Both the position numbers and the translations under genes were made by a program. Below are positions 10,296-19,716 of a stretch of DNA of 64,000 nt, in pieces. The notes under the pieces were generated by a model that was given only the letters and a program-made list of their open reading frames with translations, was not told the DNA's origin and searched no databases. Every line of letters starts with the position of its first letter. Positions within the stretch are counted from its first letter, which is position 1. The stretch is taken from positions 3,906,001 to 3,970,000 of the forward strand of contig NZ_CP008896.1 in assembly GCF_000730425.1 (NCBI RefSeq), read 5' to 3'. This DNA is from Pseudomonas fluorescens (lineage in GTDB: Bacteria; Pseudomonadota; Gammaproteobacteria; Pseudomonadales; Pseudomonadaceae).

Positions 10296-10367
10296 TGTAG
10301 GAGCTGGCTTGCCAGCGATAGCGGCACAACATTCAACATCGCTATCGCTGGCAAGCCAGCTCCTACA
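10296..10367. repeat. REP/REPIN-type inverted repeat inside the dgo operon
   Basis: The arms 'TGTAGGAGCTGGCTTGCCAG' and 'CTGGCAAGCCAGCTCCTACA' are a perfect 20-base inversion, and the match continues into 'CGATAGCG...CGCTATCG'. The element sits in the 149-base gap between dgoD and the transporter gene, so it may reduce or stabilise the downstream part of the operon transcript. Confidence 0.9.
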
Positions 10368-10419
10368 GGAGCGGTGTTCGCAGCCCCTGTCCTCAATAAA
10401 CATAATAAGAGGCTCCTCC

Positions 10420-11733
10420 ATGCACCCTGAAACCCTCACCGGGCAGGCGTCCCTAGTTACGCCCAGCCGCAAGCGTTACTTCATCATGGTCCTGCTGTTT
10501 ATCACGGTGGTGATCAACTACCTGGACCGCAGCAACCTGTCGATTGCCGCACCGGCCCTGACCAGCGAGCTGGGTATCGATCCGGTGCAGGTGGGGCTGA
10601 TCTTCTCGGCGTTCGGCTGGACCTACGCCGCCATGCAAATCCCCGGTGGCTGGCTGGTGGACCGGGTGCCGCCGCGCATTCTGTACACCGCAGCCCTGCT
10701 GTTGTGGTCGATTGCCACGGTGATGCTGGGCTTTGCCGCGAGCTTTATCGCGCTGTTTGTATTGCGCATGGCAGTGGGCGCCCTGGAAGCGCCGGCCTAT
10801 CCGATCAACAGCCGGGTCGTCACCAGTTGGTTTCCCGAGCGTGAGCGCGCCACGGCCATTGGCTTCTACACCTCCGGGCAGTTCGTCGGGCTGGCGTTCC
10901 TCACCCCGGTGCTGGCCTGGTTGCAGCACCACTATGGCTGGCACATGGTGTTTATCAGCACCGGCGCGGTGGGCATCCTCTGGGCGCTGGTGTGGTACGC
11001 GGTGTACCGCGAGCCGCGCGACTTCAAGGGGGTCAACAGTGCAGAAATCGAACTGATCCGCGAAGGCGGCGGGCTGGTGGACCTGGATGCCCAAGCCGCC
11101 AAGCGCAAGGCACCCTTCAGTTGGGTCGACCTGGGCATTGTCCTGACCAAGCGCAAGCTGTGGGGCATCTACCTGGGGCAGTTCTGCCTGAACTCGACCC
11201 TGTGGTTTTTTCTGACGTGGTTCCCGACCTACCTGGTGAAATATCGCGGCATGGACTTCATCAAGTCCGGCCTGCTCGCTTCGCTGCCGTTCCTGGCGGC
11301 GTTTGTCGGGGTGCTGTGCTCCGGGCTGTTTTCCGACTGGCTGATCCGCCGTGGCGCCTCGGTGGGATTTGCGCGAAAGTTGCCGATCATCACAGGGCTG
11401 CTGATCTCCACGGCAATCATCGGTGCCAACTTCGTTGACTCGACCCCCTGGGTGATTGCGTGCCTGGCGGTGGCATTTTTTGGCAACGGCCTGGCGTCGA
11501 TCACCTGGTCACTGGTCTCGACCCTGGCGCCAGCGCGGCTGTTGGGGTTGACCGGTGGGGTGTTCAACTTTATCGGCAACCTGGCGGCGATCACCACGCC
11601 CATCGTCATAGGCTTTCTGGCCACGGGCGACTCGTTTGCGCCGGCGATTACCTACATTGCAGTGCTGGCGCTGCTGGGGGCGCTGTCCTACATATTGTTG
11701 GTGGGCAAGGTCGAGCGTATCGAACTCTTGTAG
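10420..11733 (+). CDS. dgoT: MFS transporter, probable D-galactonate permease
   Basis: A 437-residue, 12-segment major facilitator of the anion:cation symporter branch, which includes DgoT, GudP and GarP. It shows 'VVINYLDRSNLSIAAP' in segment 1, 'FGWTYAAMQIPGGWLVDRV' after segment 2 and the central loop near residues 205-235. The substrate is assigned from its place at the end of the dgoKAD operon. The ATG at 10420 follows 'AAGAGG'. The TAG stop lies inside the next REP element, so the gene's very end and the repeat overlap. Confidence 0.85.
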   Translation: MHPETLTGQASLVTPSRKRYFIMVLLFITVVINYLDRSNLSIAAPALTSELGIDPVQVGLIFSAFGWTYAAMQIPGGWLVDRVPPRILYTAALLLWSIATVMLGFAASFIALFVLRMAVGALEAPAYPINSRVVTSWFPERERATAIGFYTSGQFVGLAFLTPVLAWLQHHYGWHMVFISTGAVGILWALVWYAVYREPRDFKGVNSAEIELIREGGGLVDLDAQAAKRKAPFSWVDLGIVLTKRKLWGIYLGQFCLNSTLWFFLTWFPTYLVKYRGMDFIKSGLLASLPFLAAFVGVLCSGLFSDWLIRRGASVGFARKLPIITGLLISTAIIGANFVDSTPWVIACLAVAFFGNGLASITWSLVSTLAPARLLGLTGGVFNFIGNLAAITTPIVIGFLATGDSFAPAITYIAVLALLGALSYILLVGKVERIELL

Positions 11734-11828
11734 GCGTGAGCTTGCTCGCGAAGCATCCGAGAGCGCCGGGTTCATCCAGGATGCACGCGTTAACGCTCAC
11801 GCTTTTCGCGAGCAAGCTCGCTCCTACA
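11729..11828. repeat. REP-type inverted repeat pair filling the dgoT-trpA gap
   Basis: The left arm 'TGTAGGCGTGAGCTTGCTCG' and right arm 'CGAGCAAGCTCGCTCCTACA' enclose about 60 bases. It occupies the whole space between two convergent genes. It covers the dgoT stop codon and ends one base before the trpA stop codon. It probably acts as the only transcription barrier between them. Confidence 0.85.
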
Positions 11829-11829
11829 G

Positions 11830-12638
11830 TTATTTACGGGCGTTGCGTACACCTTCTGACAGCGCCGCACACAGGCTCAACACCCCATCAATCGCTTGCT
11901 GGTCGTTGCTGGCGTTGGCGATATGGTCGATCAGCGCCGAGCCCACCACCACACCGTCCGCCAGGCGGGCGATGGCGGCGGCCTGTTCCGGGGTGCGGAT
12001 GCCGAAGCCGATGCTGATCGGCAGGTCGGTATGCCGGCGCAGACGGCCAACGGCCTCTTCCACGTGTTCCAGGGTGGCGGCACCGGCACCGGTCACACCG
12101 GCCACCGACACGTAGTACACAAACCCGGAGCTGCCGTTGAGTACGGTGGGCAGGCGCGCATCATCGGTGGTGGGTGTGGTCAGACGGATAAAGTCGATGC
12201 CCGCGGCCTGGGCCGGGTCGCACAGTTCGCTGTTATGTTCCGGCGGCATATCGACCACGATCAGGCCATCGACGCCGGCCTCTTTTGCGTCACTGATAAA
12301 GCGTGGCACGCCATACATATGGATCGGGTTGAAGTAGCCCATCAGCACCAGCGGCGTATCGCTGTTGTCCTGGCGAAATTCACGGACCATCTGCAGGGTT
12401 TTCGCCAGGTTCTGCCTGGCGCCCAACGCACGGATGTTGGCCAGTTGGATCGCCGGGCCGTCGGCCATCGGGTCGGTGAAGGGCATGCCCAGCTCGATCA
12501 CATCGGCGCCGGCTGCCGGCAGGCCCTTGAGGATTGCCAGGGAGGTGTCATACCCCGGGTCGCCAGCGGTGACGAAGGTCACCAGGGCGGCGCGGTTTTG
12601 TTCCTTGAGTTGCGCAAAGCGGGTTTGCAGGCGGCTCA

Positions 12639-12639
<1 letters not shown>
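11830..12639 (-). CDS. trpA: Tryptophan synthase alpha subunit
   Basis: Cleaves indole-3-glycerol phosphate to indole and glyceraldehyde-3-phosphate. The 269-residue TIM barrel has the catalytic pair Glu49 ('DVIELGMPF') and Asp60 ('[10 protein letters not shown]') at exactly the positions used in E. coli. The ATG at 12639 shares a base with the trpB stop (TGATG), giving tight coupling for the alpha2-beta2 complex. The open frame continues further upstream, but that part overlaps trpB and is not expected to be translated. Confidence 0.98.
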
Positions 12640-13974
<1,335 letters not shown>

Positions 13975-14871
13975 ATGAGCCGAGACCTTCCGCCGCTCAA
14001 TGCCCTGCGAGCATTTGAAGCCACTGCCCGCCTCAACAGCGTCAGCCAGGCTGCCGAGCAATTGCATGTGACCCACGGTGCCGTCAGCCGACAGCTGAAG
14101 GTACTGGAAGAACACCTTGGGGTGAATCTTTTCGTCAAGGATGGACGTGGCATTAAACTCACAGATGCCGGCGTGCGGTTGCGCGACGCCAGTGTTGAAG
14201 CGTTCGAGCGCCTGCGGGATGTGTGTAGGGCGTTGACCCAGAGCAGCGCCGACGCGCCATTTGTCCTCGGCTGTTCCGGCAGCCTGCTGGCGCGCTGGTT
14301 TATTCCACGGCTGGGGCGCTTGAATGCCGACTTGCCGGATTTGCGCCTGCACCTGTCGGCGGGCGAAGGCGACCTTGATCCAAGGCGACCTGGCCTGGAC
14401 GCCCTGCTGTTGTTTGCCGAGCCGCCATGGCCTGCGGATATGCAGGTATACGAACTGGCCAGTGAGCGAATCGGTCCGGTGATGAGCCCGCACTTTGCCC
14501 ATTACCAAGCCCTGCACCAGGCGCCAGCGCAGGCGCTGCTGGGCGAAGCGCTGTTGCACACCACATCGCGCCCGCAAGCCTGGCCCAACTGGGCCCAGCA
14601 CCATGGCATCGAGCCCGGCGCGTTGAAGTACGGCCAGGGGTTTGAGCATTTGTATTATTTGCTGGAGGCGGCCGTGGCTGGCCTGGGGGTGGCGATCGCC
14701 CCGCAACCGCTGGTGGCGGAGGATGTGCGTGCCGGTCGCCTGGTTGCACCGTGGGGCTTTAGCCAAACCCCGGCGCAACTGGCGTTGTGGCTACCCAAGC
14801 GCGCCGCGGATGGGCGCGCCCGGCAGCTGGCGCAATGGCTCAAGGCTGAGCTGGCGCGCCAGCCGGTTTAG
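13975..14871 (+). CDS. trpI: LysR-family activator of trpBA
   Basis: Transcriptional activator of the divergent trpBA genes, with indole-glycerol phosphate as inducer in the characterised pseudomonads. The 298-residue protein begins '[20 protein letters not shown]', and its HTH continues '[20 protein letters not shown]', typical of the TrpI/GcvA branch. The ATG at 13975 is preferred to a GTG 45 bases upstream by alignment to the family start. The final codon and stop overlap the stop of the convergent DUF883 gene by four bases. Confidence 0.95.
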   Translation: MSRDLPPLNALRAFEATARLNSVSQAAEQLHVTHGAVSRQLKVLEEHLGVNLFVKDGRGIKLTDAGVRLRDASVEAFERLRDVCRALTQSSADAPFVLGCSGSLLARWFIPRLGRLNADLPDLRLHLSAGEGDLDPRRPGLDALLLFAEPPWPADMQVYELASERIGPVMSPHFAHYQALHQAPAQALLGEALLHTTSRPQAWPNWAQHHGIEPGALKYGQGFEHLYYLLEAAVAGLGVAIAPQPLVAEDVRAGRLVAPWGFSQTPAQLALWLPKRAADGRARQLAQWLKAELARQPV

Positions 14872-15194
14872 TCACCGCGTTTGCACAGCAGGTAGGCCGC
14901 CAGCAGGCCCAGTGCGCCAACGGCAACGCCGGCGGTGGTCCACGGGTGTTCCTGCGCATAGTCACGGGTGGCAGCCCCGGTTTCGCGGATTTTCACTTTG
15001 CTTTCTTCGTAGGCGTCGCTGATCAGGTGACGGGAATGCTTGAGGGCATTTTCGGCATTGCTTTTGAGGGCCTTCAGGGTTTTGCGCGACTCGTCAGACG
15101 CATCGTCCTTGAGGCTCTCAAGGGATTTGAGCAGGCTCGAAATCTCGGCTTCCATGCTTTCCAATGACGCTTTGCGTAAAGAGGTGTTGGCCAT
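14868..15194 (-). CDS. DUF883 (ElaB/YqjD-type) membrane-anchored protein
   Basis: A 108-residue protein with a charged, helical, coiled-coil-like N-terminal three quarters ('[20 protein letters not shown]'). One C-terminal membrane segment ('[18 protein letters not shown]') ends in 'CKRGD', the pattern of the ElaB/YqjD/YgaM family. Enterobacterial members associate with ribosomes at the inner membrane in stationary phase. The same role here is inferred. It has a strong ribosome site ('CCAGGAGAGCC'). It is divergent from the dodecin gene, and the shared 155-base gap contains stress-type promoter sequences. Confidence 0.9.
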   Translation of the reverse strand: MANTSLRKASLESMEAEISSLLKSLESLKDDASDESRKTLKALKSNAENALKHSRHLISDAYEESKVKIRETGAATRDYAQEHPWTTAGVAVGALGLLAAYLLCKRGD

Positions 15195-15268
15195 GTGGGC
15201 TCTCCTGGAGTGAATGAGTGGCGTGTGTTGATTCCGACTGCGGGGGGTTCAGAAAGTGCAGTAAATCT

Positions 15269-15296
15269 GAACTTTCATGTGAGAAGGGTCGCCAGA
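15269..15296 (+). promoter_or_regulatory. Candidate AlgU (sigma-22) promoter for the dodecin gene
   Basis: GAACTT, a 17-base spacer, then CCAGA. The -35 is a perfect match to the RpoE/AlgU consensus. The -10 is one base off the TCAGA form. It lies 54 bases before the dodecin ATG. A moderate match only. Confidence 0.42.
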
Positions 15297-15349
15297 AGCA
15301 GTACGAAGAATCACTGCTAGGCTGTATTCAACGACCCAGGAGAACGCTC

Positions 15350-15565
15350 ATGTCTGATCATCACACCTACAAGAAAGTCGAATTGGTGGGTTCCTCGCCA
15401 ACCAGCATCGAGGACGCCATCAACAATGCCCTGGCCGAGGCCAGCAAGAGCATCAAGCACCTGGAGTGGTTCGAGGTGACCGAAACCCGTGGTCATATCA
15501 AGGACGGCAAGGCCGCGCACTTTCAGGTGACCCTCAAGGTGGGCTTTCGTATTGCCAATAGTTGA
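15350..15565 (+). CDS. Dodecin (flavin-binding dodecamer)
   Basis: A 71-residue protein of the dodecin family, which forms hollow dodecamers that bind and store FMN or FAD. Recognisable parts are '[22 protein letters not shown]', the flavin-stacking tryptophan in '[16 protein letters not shown]', and the C-terminal strand '[11 protein letters not shown]'. The ATG follows 'CCAGGAGAACGC', a very good ribosome site, which rules out the longer open frame that begins at 15218. It probably protects flavins under stress; see the upstream promoter. Confidence 0.93.
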   Translation: MSDHHTYKKVELVGSSPTSIEDAINNALAEASKSIKHLEWFEVTETRGHIKDGKAAHFQVTLKVGFRIANS

Positions 15566-15680
15566 GGCGGGTGGTTGAACTTGCACGCTGGCCGATTGCC
15601 ATAACCTGCGCTACACCTTTTGGGCGCCGATGTTCGATGTGTCGGCGTACATTTTTTGATCAGCGCAAGGAACGTAACGG

Positions 15681-15908
15681 ATGAAAAAGTTTCTGTTAGC
15701 GGTAGGTTTGTTGAGCCTGGCAGGTACAGCCCTGGCGGCTGGCAAGCCGTGTGAAGAGCTGAAAAGCGAAATTGCAGCGAAAATCGACGGCAATGGCGTG
15801 CCGGCTTATTCGCTGGAGGTGGTAGATAAGGGCGCTGCGCCCGAAGGTTACACCGTTGTTGGTAGTTGCGAAGGGGGCACCAAGGACATCGCGTACAAGC
15901 GCGGGTGA
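15681..15908 (+). CDS. DUF1161 small secreted protein (copy 1)
   Basis: A 75-residue protein with a Sec signal peptide (residues 1-19, 'LSLAGTALAA') followed by the DUF1161 domain: 'KPCEELKSEIAAKIDGNGV' and 'VVGSCEGGTKDIAYKRG'. Two cysteines can form the single disulfide of the mature ~55-residue domain. The function is unknown. A paralogue is encoded at 17832 in the same direction, with a monooxygenase and osmC between them. It ends at a perfect inverted repeat shared with the convergent gene. Confidence 0.88.
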   Translation: MKKFLLAVGLLSLAGTALAAGKPCEELKSEIAAKIDGNGVPAYSLEVVDKGAAPEGYTVVGSCEGGTKDIAYKRG

Positions 15909-15927
15909 TCCCGTGGTAGCAATCAAG

Positions 15928-15970
15928 TGTAGGAGCTGTCGAGCCTCTTCAAGGCTCGACAGCTCCTACA
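15928..15970. repeat. Perfect 19-base inverted repeat with 5-base loop
   Basis: TGTAGGAGCTGTCGAGCCT and its exact complement flank CTTCA. The outer 'TGTAGGAGCT' matches the REP family end, but the inner arm 'GTCGAGCCT' replaces the usual 'GGCTTGCCAGC', so this is a compact, atypical member. It lies between two convergent genes and could terminate both. Confidence 0.9.
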
Positions 15971-15975
15971 GGGGT

Positions 15976-16977
15976 TTAGCCCTTCATCACCTGTGCCAGC
16001 AACTCGTAGGAATGAATCCGATCAGCATGCTCGTACACATCACAGGTAAAGATCAGTTCATCGGCTCCCGTTTGTTCGATCAACACCTCCAGCTTGGCGC
16101 GAATCTTCGCCGGGCTTCCCACCATCGCCAGTCCTAGGAAACTCCCTACTGCGTCCTTCTCGTGGGGCAGCCACAGGCCGTCCATGCTGTCGACCGGCGG
16201 ACGCTGCACCAGGCTTTGCCCGCGCATCAGCGCGAGGATCCGTTGGTAGACCGAGGTGGCCAGGTAATTGGCCTGCTCATCGGTATCCGCGGCCACCAAT
16301 GGCACGCCGAGCATCACGTAGGGCTTGTCGAGTACAGCCGAAGGCTTGAAGTGATTGCGATAGACGCGAATCGCCTCATGCATCATGCGCGGTGCGAAAT
16401 GGGAAGCGAAGGCGTAGGGCAACCCGCGCTCACCGGCCAGTTGGGCGCTGAACAGGCTGGAACCGAGTAGCCATACCGGGACGTTGGTGCCGGTGCCCGG
16501 TACCGCAATCACCCGTTGATCGGGCGTGCGTGGACCCAGGTAGGCCATCAATTCGGCCACATCCTCCGGGAAGTCATCGGCACTGCCGGAGCGCTCGCGA
16601 CGCAGGGCGCGTGCGGTCATCTGGTCGGAGCCGGGCGCGCGGCCCAGGCCCAGGTCGATACGGCCGGGGTACAGGCTTTCCAGGGTGCCGAACTGTTCTG
16701 CGATCACCAGCGGTGCATGATTGGGCAGCATCACGCCGCCTGCGCCGACCCGGATGGTCGAGGTGCCGCCGGCCAGGTAGCCCAGCAGTACCGAGGTCGC
16801 GGAGCTGGCGATGCCATCCATATTGTGGTGCTCGGCCACCCAGAAACGGGTGTAGCCGAGTTTTTCCACGTGCTGGGCCAGGTCCAGGGAATTGCGCAGC
16901 GACTGCGCCGGGCTGCCATTGGCGCGCACCGGTACCAGGTCGAGGGTCGAGAACTTTACATCGGACAGTGGTTTCAT
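15976..16977 (-). CDS. LLM-class flavin-dependent monooxygenase (luciferase-like)
   Basis: A 333-residue luciferase-fold protein of the 'MsnO8/YwbF-like' subgroup, which uses reduced flavin to oxygenate an unknown substrate. Visible markers are '[20 protein letters not shown]' at the start, '[20 protein letters not shown]', '[20 protein letters not shown]', and '[20 protein letters not shown]'. The 'EHHNM' loop is typical of the group. There is no adjacent flavin reductase or pathway gene. Its divergent neighbour is osmC. Confidence 0.9.
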   Translation of the reverse strand: MKPLSDVKFSTLDLVPVRANGSPAQSLRNSLDLAQHVEKLGYTRFWVAEHHNMDGIASSATSVLLGYLAGGTSTIRVGAGGVMLPNHAPLVIAEQFGTLESLYPGRIDLGLGRAPGSDQMTARALRRERSGSADDFPEDVAELMAYLGPRTPDQRVIAVPGTGTNVPVWLLGSSLFSAQLAGERGLPYAFASHFAPRMMHEAIRVYRNHFKPSAVLDKPYVMLGVPLVAADTDEQANYLATSVYQRILALMRGQSLVQRPPVDSMDGLWLPHEKDAVGSFLGLAMVGSPAKIRAKLEVLIEQTGADELIFTCDVYEHADRIHSYELLAQVMKG

Positions 16978-17125
16978 TAAGCCTGCTTCTCCATAGGGGC
17001 GCAGGCTTGTGACGAACCAAAACCTGCCGCTTCATGTGCATGCTGTATGCAATGTGGGCATATACCCGAGATTCAATAGGCGCTGCGAAAATTCCTACTT
17101 GTGCGCTGGGTTTTTCCGATGGTGT

Positions 17126-17153
17126 GAACTTTGCCAGAGGTTCTATCCTCAGA
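17126..17153 (+). promoter_or_regulatory. AlgU (sigma-22/RpoE-type) promoter of osmC
   Basis: A perfect GAACTT -35, a 17-base spacer and a TCAGA -10 lie 38 bases before the osmC ATG. This matches the extracytoplasmic stress consensus (GAACTT-N16/17-TCtgA). osmC is a member of the AlgU regulon in P. aeruginosa, which supports the call. A second GAACTT follows directly after the -10. Confidence 0.78.
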
Positions 17154-17190
17154 ACTTTACTGATGCACAACCACTACTTGGGAGAACGCT

Positions 17191-17622
17191 ATGAGTATCG
17201 TGAAAAAAGCCTCTGCACATTGGGAAGGCGACCTGAAAACCGGCCTGGGCTCCATCTCGACCGAAACCGGCGTATTGCGCGAAGCTCCCTACGGCTTCAA
17301 GGCCCGTTTCGAAGGCGGCAAGGGCACCAACCCCGAAGAATTGATCGGCGCGGCCCATGCCGGCTGCTTCTCCATGGCCTTTTCCATGATTCTCGGCGAT
17401 GCCGGGCTTAAGGCCGACAGCATCGACACCCAGGCTGAAGTGACCCTGGACCAGGTGGACGGCGGTTTTGCGATTACCGCAGTCCACCTGATCCTCAAGG
17501 CCAAGATCCCTGGCGCGAGCCAGGCGCAGTTCGATGAGTTGAGCAAAAAGGCCAAGCAAGGATGCCCGGTGTCCAAAGTCTTGAACGCCACCATCACTCT
17601 GGATGGCACCCTCATCAACTGA
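17191..17622 (+). CDS. osmC: OsmC-family peroxiredoxin
   Basis: Organic hydroperoxide reductase induced by osmotic and envelope stress. The 143-residue protein has the two redox cysteines Cys59 ('AAHAGCFSMAFS') and Cys125 ('KQGCPVSKVL'), plus 'KASAHWEGDLKTGLGSIS' and 'GTNPEELIGAAHAGCFSMA', which favour OsmC over Ohr. The gene is single, with an AlgU-type promoter just upstream and a REP element after the stop. Confidence 0.95.
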   Translation: MSIVKKASAHWEGDLKTGLGSISTETGVLREAPYGFKARFEGGKGTNPEELIGAAHAGCFSMAFSMILGDAGLKADSIDTQAEVTLDQVDGGFAITAVHLILKAKIPGASQAQFDELSKKAKQGCPVSKVLNATITLDGTLIN

Positions 17623-17637
17623 TCTGTGCAGGTCCAA

Positions 17638-17727
17638 TGTGGGAGCGGGCGTGCCCGCGAAGGCGATGGGTCAGGCAACAAATGTATTGGCTGACACACC
17701 GCCTTCGCGAGCAAGCCCCCTTCCACA
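17638..17727. repeat. REP/REPIN-type inverted repeat
   Basis: The left arm 'TGTGGGAGCGGGCGTGCCCG' and right arm 'CGAGCAAGCCCCCTTCCACA' enclose an inner inversion ('GAAGGCG...CGCCTTC'). The arms have diverged at several places. It lies between osmC and the second DUF1161 gene. Confidence 0.8.
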
Positions 17728-17747
17728 TTTTGTTGTGCGTTAAATCA

Positions 17748-17775
17748 GAACTCGCGTTTCGCAAATGTGGTCTCA
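17748..17775 (+). promoter_or_regulatory. Possible AlgU-like promoter of the second DUF1161 gene
   Basis: GAACTC, a 17-base spacer, then TCTCA, with one mismatch in each element against GAACTT/TCTGA. It is 57 bases before the ATG at 17832. It is weak alone, but its neighbours carry better matches. Confidence 0.33.
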
Positions 17776-17831
17776 TACCCATGCAGCCTTTGGCGCACAC
17801 CCGTGCGCAGCGCATTTAGGGAGCTCCACCC

Positions 17832-18071
17832 ATGAAACGTTTTGCCTTGGCGATTATCTGCGGTGCTTTGGCCACATCGGCCCTGGCCGCGCCGAAAGAC
17901 TGTGAAGAGCTCAGGAAAGAGATTGAGGTCGGCTTACAGGCCAAGGCGATCCCGTCCTACACACTGGAAATCATCACTGCCGAAGAAGCCAAGAATCATG
18001 ACGAAGCCATGATCGTCGGCTCCTGCGAAAACGGCACCAAGCGCATCATCTACCAGCGCAACGACGACTGA
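17832..18071 (+). CDS. DUF1161 small secreted protein (copy 2)
   Basis: A 79-residue paralogue of the protein at 15681. It has a signal peptide (residues 1-19, 'ALATSALAA'), then 'KDCEELRKEIEVGLQAKAIPSYTLEIITAEEA' and 'IVGSCENGTKRIIYQR'. The Cys-Glu-Glu-Leu and Gly-Ser-Cys-Glu blocks are shared with copy 1, but overall similarity is modest, so the duplication is old. The function is unknown; a periplasmic location is likely. The stop is immediately next to the stop of the convergent lipoprotein gene. Confidence 0.88.
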   Translation: MKRFALAIICGALATSALAAPKDCEELRKEIEVGLQAKAIPSYTLEIITAEEAKNHDEAMIVGSCENGTKRIIYQRNDD

Positions 18072-18500
18072 TCAAGGAATGCAGTTGACGCTGCGTTCTT
18101 CTGCCAGCAACTGACGTGCGGCGTCATACAGCCGGATATTCGGGGTAAAGCCCAGCGAGCGCCCTTCCAGGCGATAGCGCTGGCCGGCCTCGAACCGGTC
18201 GTATTGCAGGGTGATAAAACACGTGCGCTCCTGGGGCTGGTTCAGCCCGCCCCCCAGGCCCGCGCCGGCATACACTTCAAAGTCAAAACGCACCATCAAC
18301 TCGTGACTGCCCGGTGGCACCTGGAAGTAGCGCCCATCGTCGAGGGCTTTGCCGTCCAGGCGCTGCGCCATGATCAGCTTGGCGCTCGGCGTCGGGGTGG
18401 CGAAATCCACCCAGGCCTGCTGCGGATCCGCCGGCGGGATCGGGGTGGAGGCGCAGGCGCTGAGAAAAATCGCCGCCAAGGGAAGCAGGAGCTGACGCAT
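18072..18500 (-). CDS. Conserved putative lipoprotein
   Basis: A 142-residue protein with a lipoprotein signal ('MRQLLLPLAAIFLSACAST', lipid Cys near residue 16). The ~120-residue mature part is mostly beta-strand ('SHELMVRFDFEVYAGAGLGG', 'CFITLQYDRFEAGQRYRLEG'). I do not recognise a characterised family; the pattern resembles small outer-membrane lipoproteins conserved in pseudomonads. The ATG at 18500 is chosen because it gives a standard signal peptide; a GTG at 18509 is possible. It is divergent from the metallopeptidase gene. Confidence 0.75.
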   Translation of the reverse strand: MRQLLLPLAAIFLSACASTPIPPADPQQAWVDFATPTPSAKLIMAQRLDGKALDDGRYFQVPPGSHELMVRFDFEVYAGAGLGGGLNQPQERTCFITLQYDRFEAGQRYRLEGRSLGFTPNIRLYDAARQLLAEERSVNCIP

Positions 18501-18587
18501 AGTGGGCACTCAACCGTAGGAATGGAATGAGCATACCTGCTGCAAGCCAGTTAGTCTGGCAGGCCTATGACTGTGGAGCGGTTTGAA

Positions 18588-19667
18588 ATGGTGCGGCGTT
18601 TATTGGCGGGGCTGACCTGTCTCTTGCTCGGCGGCTGCTCCAGTGTCAGCTATTACAGCCAACTGGCCAGCGGTCAATGGCAACTGCTGCAGGCACGAGA
18701 GCCGGTGGCCAAGGTGATCGCCGATCCGGCACGGCCACAAGTGTTGCGTGACCATTTGGCGCAATCCCAGAAGGCGCGCGCCTTCGCCAGCCAACAGCTG
18801 CAACTGCCCGACAACCAGAGCTACCGCCTGTACGCCGATATCGGTCGGCCGTACGTAGTCTGGAATGTCTTTGCTACATCAGAGTTTTCCCTGTTACCCC
18901 AGAACCATTGCTTTCCGATCGCCGGCTGCGTGGCCTATCGCGGTTATTACACTCAGGACGCGGCACGGGGCGAGGCGGCCTTGTTGCAACTGCGTGGCAT
19001 GGATGTGTCGATTGGCGGGGTCGAGGCCTATTCCACCCTGGGCTGGTTCAATGACCCGATCATGAGTTCGATGATGCGCTGGGGTGAGGAGCGCTTGGCC
19101 ACGGTGATTTTTCACGAGCTGGCGCACCAGCGTTTTTATGTAAAGGACGATACCGAGTTCAATGAGTCGTTTGCCACCTTTGTCGAACAGGAAGGTACCC
19201 GGCAATGGCGCGCGGCCCGTGGCCTTGGGCCTGCGAGCGAATCGACCTTGAAGCAGCGCGACCAGTTCATCCAACTGATCCTCGACACCCGTAATCGCCT
19301 GGAGCGCCTGTATGCACAGCCATTGGCCGCAGATGCCATGCGCCGGGCCAAGGCGGCCGAATTCGAGCGTTTGCGCCGTGATTACCGGCAACTGCGCGAC
19401 AGCCAGTGGGCCGGCGACCAGCGTTATGACGCCTGGATCAATCAGCCGCTGAACAATGCGCGGTTGTTGCCGTTTGGTTTGTATGACCAGTGGGTGCCGG
19501 CGTTTGCGGCGCTGTTTCGCCAGGAGGGCGGGGATTGGCTGAGGTTTTACGGTGCCGTGGAGCAGTTGGGGCGGTTGCCGGTGGAGCAGCGCAAATCGAC
19601 GTTGCGGCAGTTGGAAGGGCATGATCGTCAGGGCCCCATCGCGGGCAAGCCCGCTCCTACATTTTGA
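18588..19667 (+). CDS. Predicted lipoprotein aminopeptidase (zinc HExxH type)
   Basis: A 359-residue protein of the 'predicted aminopeptidase' family (COG4324). The lipobox 'LLGGC' is near residue 14, and the zinc motif 'HELAHQRF' near residue 180 is followed by 'NESFATFVEQEG', whose glutamate is the likely third ligand. An in-frame ATG at 18567 is possible but would push the signal sequence inward. The last ~10 codons ('IAGKPAPTF', stop) lie inside a REP element, so the natural C-terminus has been replaced or extended by repeat sequence. Confidence 0.85.
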   Translation: MVRRLLAGLTCLLLGGCSSVSYYSQLASGQWQLLQAREPVAKVIADPARPQVLRDHLAQSQKARAFASQQLQLPDNQSYRLYADIGRPYVVWNVFATSEFSLLPQNHCFPIAGCVAYRGYYTQDAARGEAALLQLRGMDVSIGGVEAYSTLGWFNDPIMSSMMRWGEERLATVIFHELAHQRFYVKDDTEFNESFATFVEQEGTRQWRAARGLGPASESTLKQRDQFIQLILDTRNRLERLYAQPLAADAMRRAKAAEFERLRRDYRQLRDSQWAGDQRYDAWINQPLNNARLLPFGLYDQWVPAFAALFRQEGGDWLRFYGAVEQLGRLPVEQRKSTLRQLEGHDRQGPIAGKPAPTF

Positions 19668-19711
19668 TTGGTGAACACCGTCCAATGTGGGAGCGGGCTT
19701 GCCCGCGATAG
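19637..19711. repeat. Two inverted REP sequences, tail to tail
   Basis: 'CATCGCGGGCAAGCCCGCTC' and its complement 'GAGCGGGCTTGCCCGCGATA' are separated by about 25 bases. The first copy codes the end of the aminopeptidase gene. The pair lies between this gene and the convergent HAD phosphatase. Confidence 0.85.
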
Positions 19712-19716
19712 CGACC

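Noticed and set aside
10309..10419. N-terminal extension of the galactonate transporter
   Set aside because: These codons are REP sequence, read as 'SLASQLLQER'. The ATG at 10420 has its own ribosome site and a normal family start.
15577..15582. GAACTT before the first DUF1161 gene as an AlgU promoter
   Set aside because: The sequence 16-17 bases downstream (CCATA or CATAA) does not match the -10, so there is no support.
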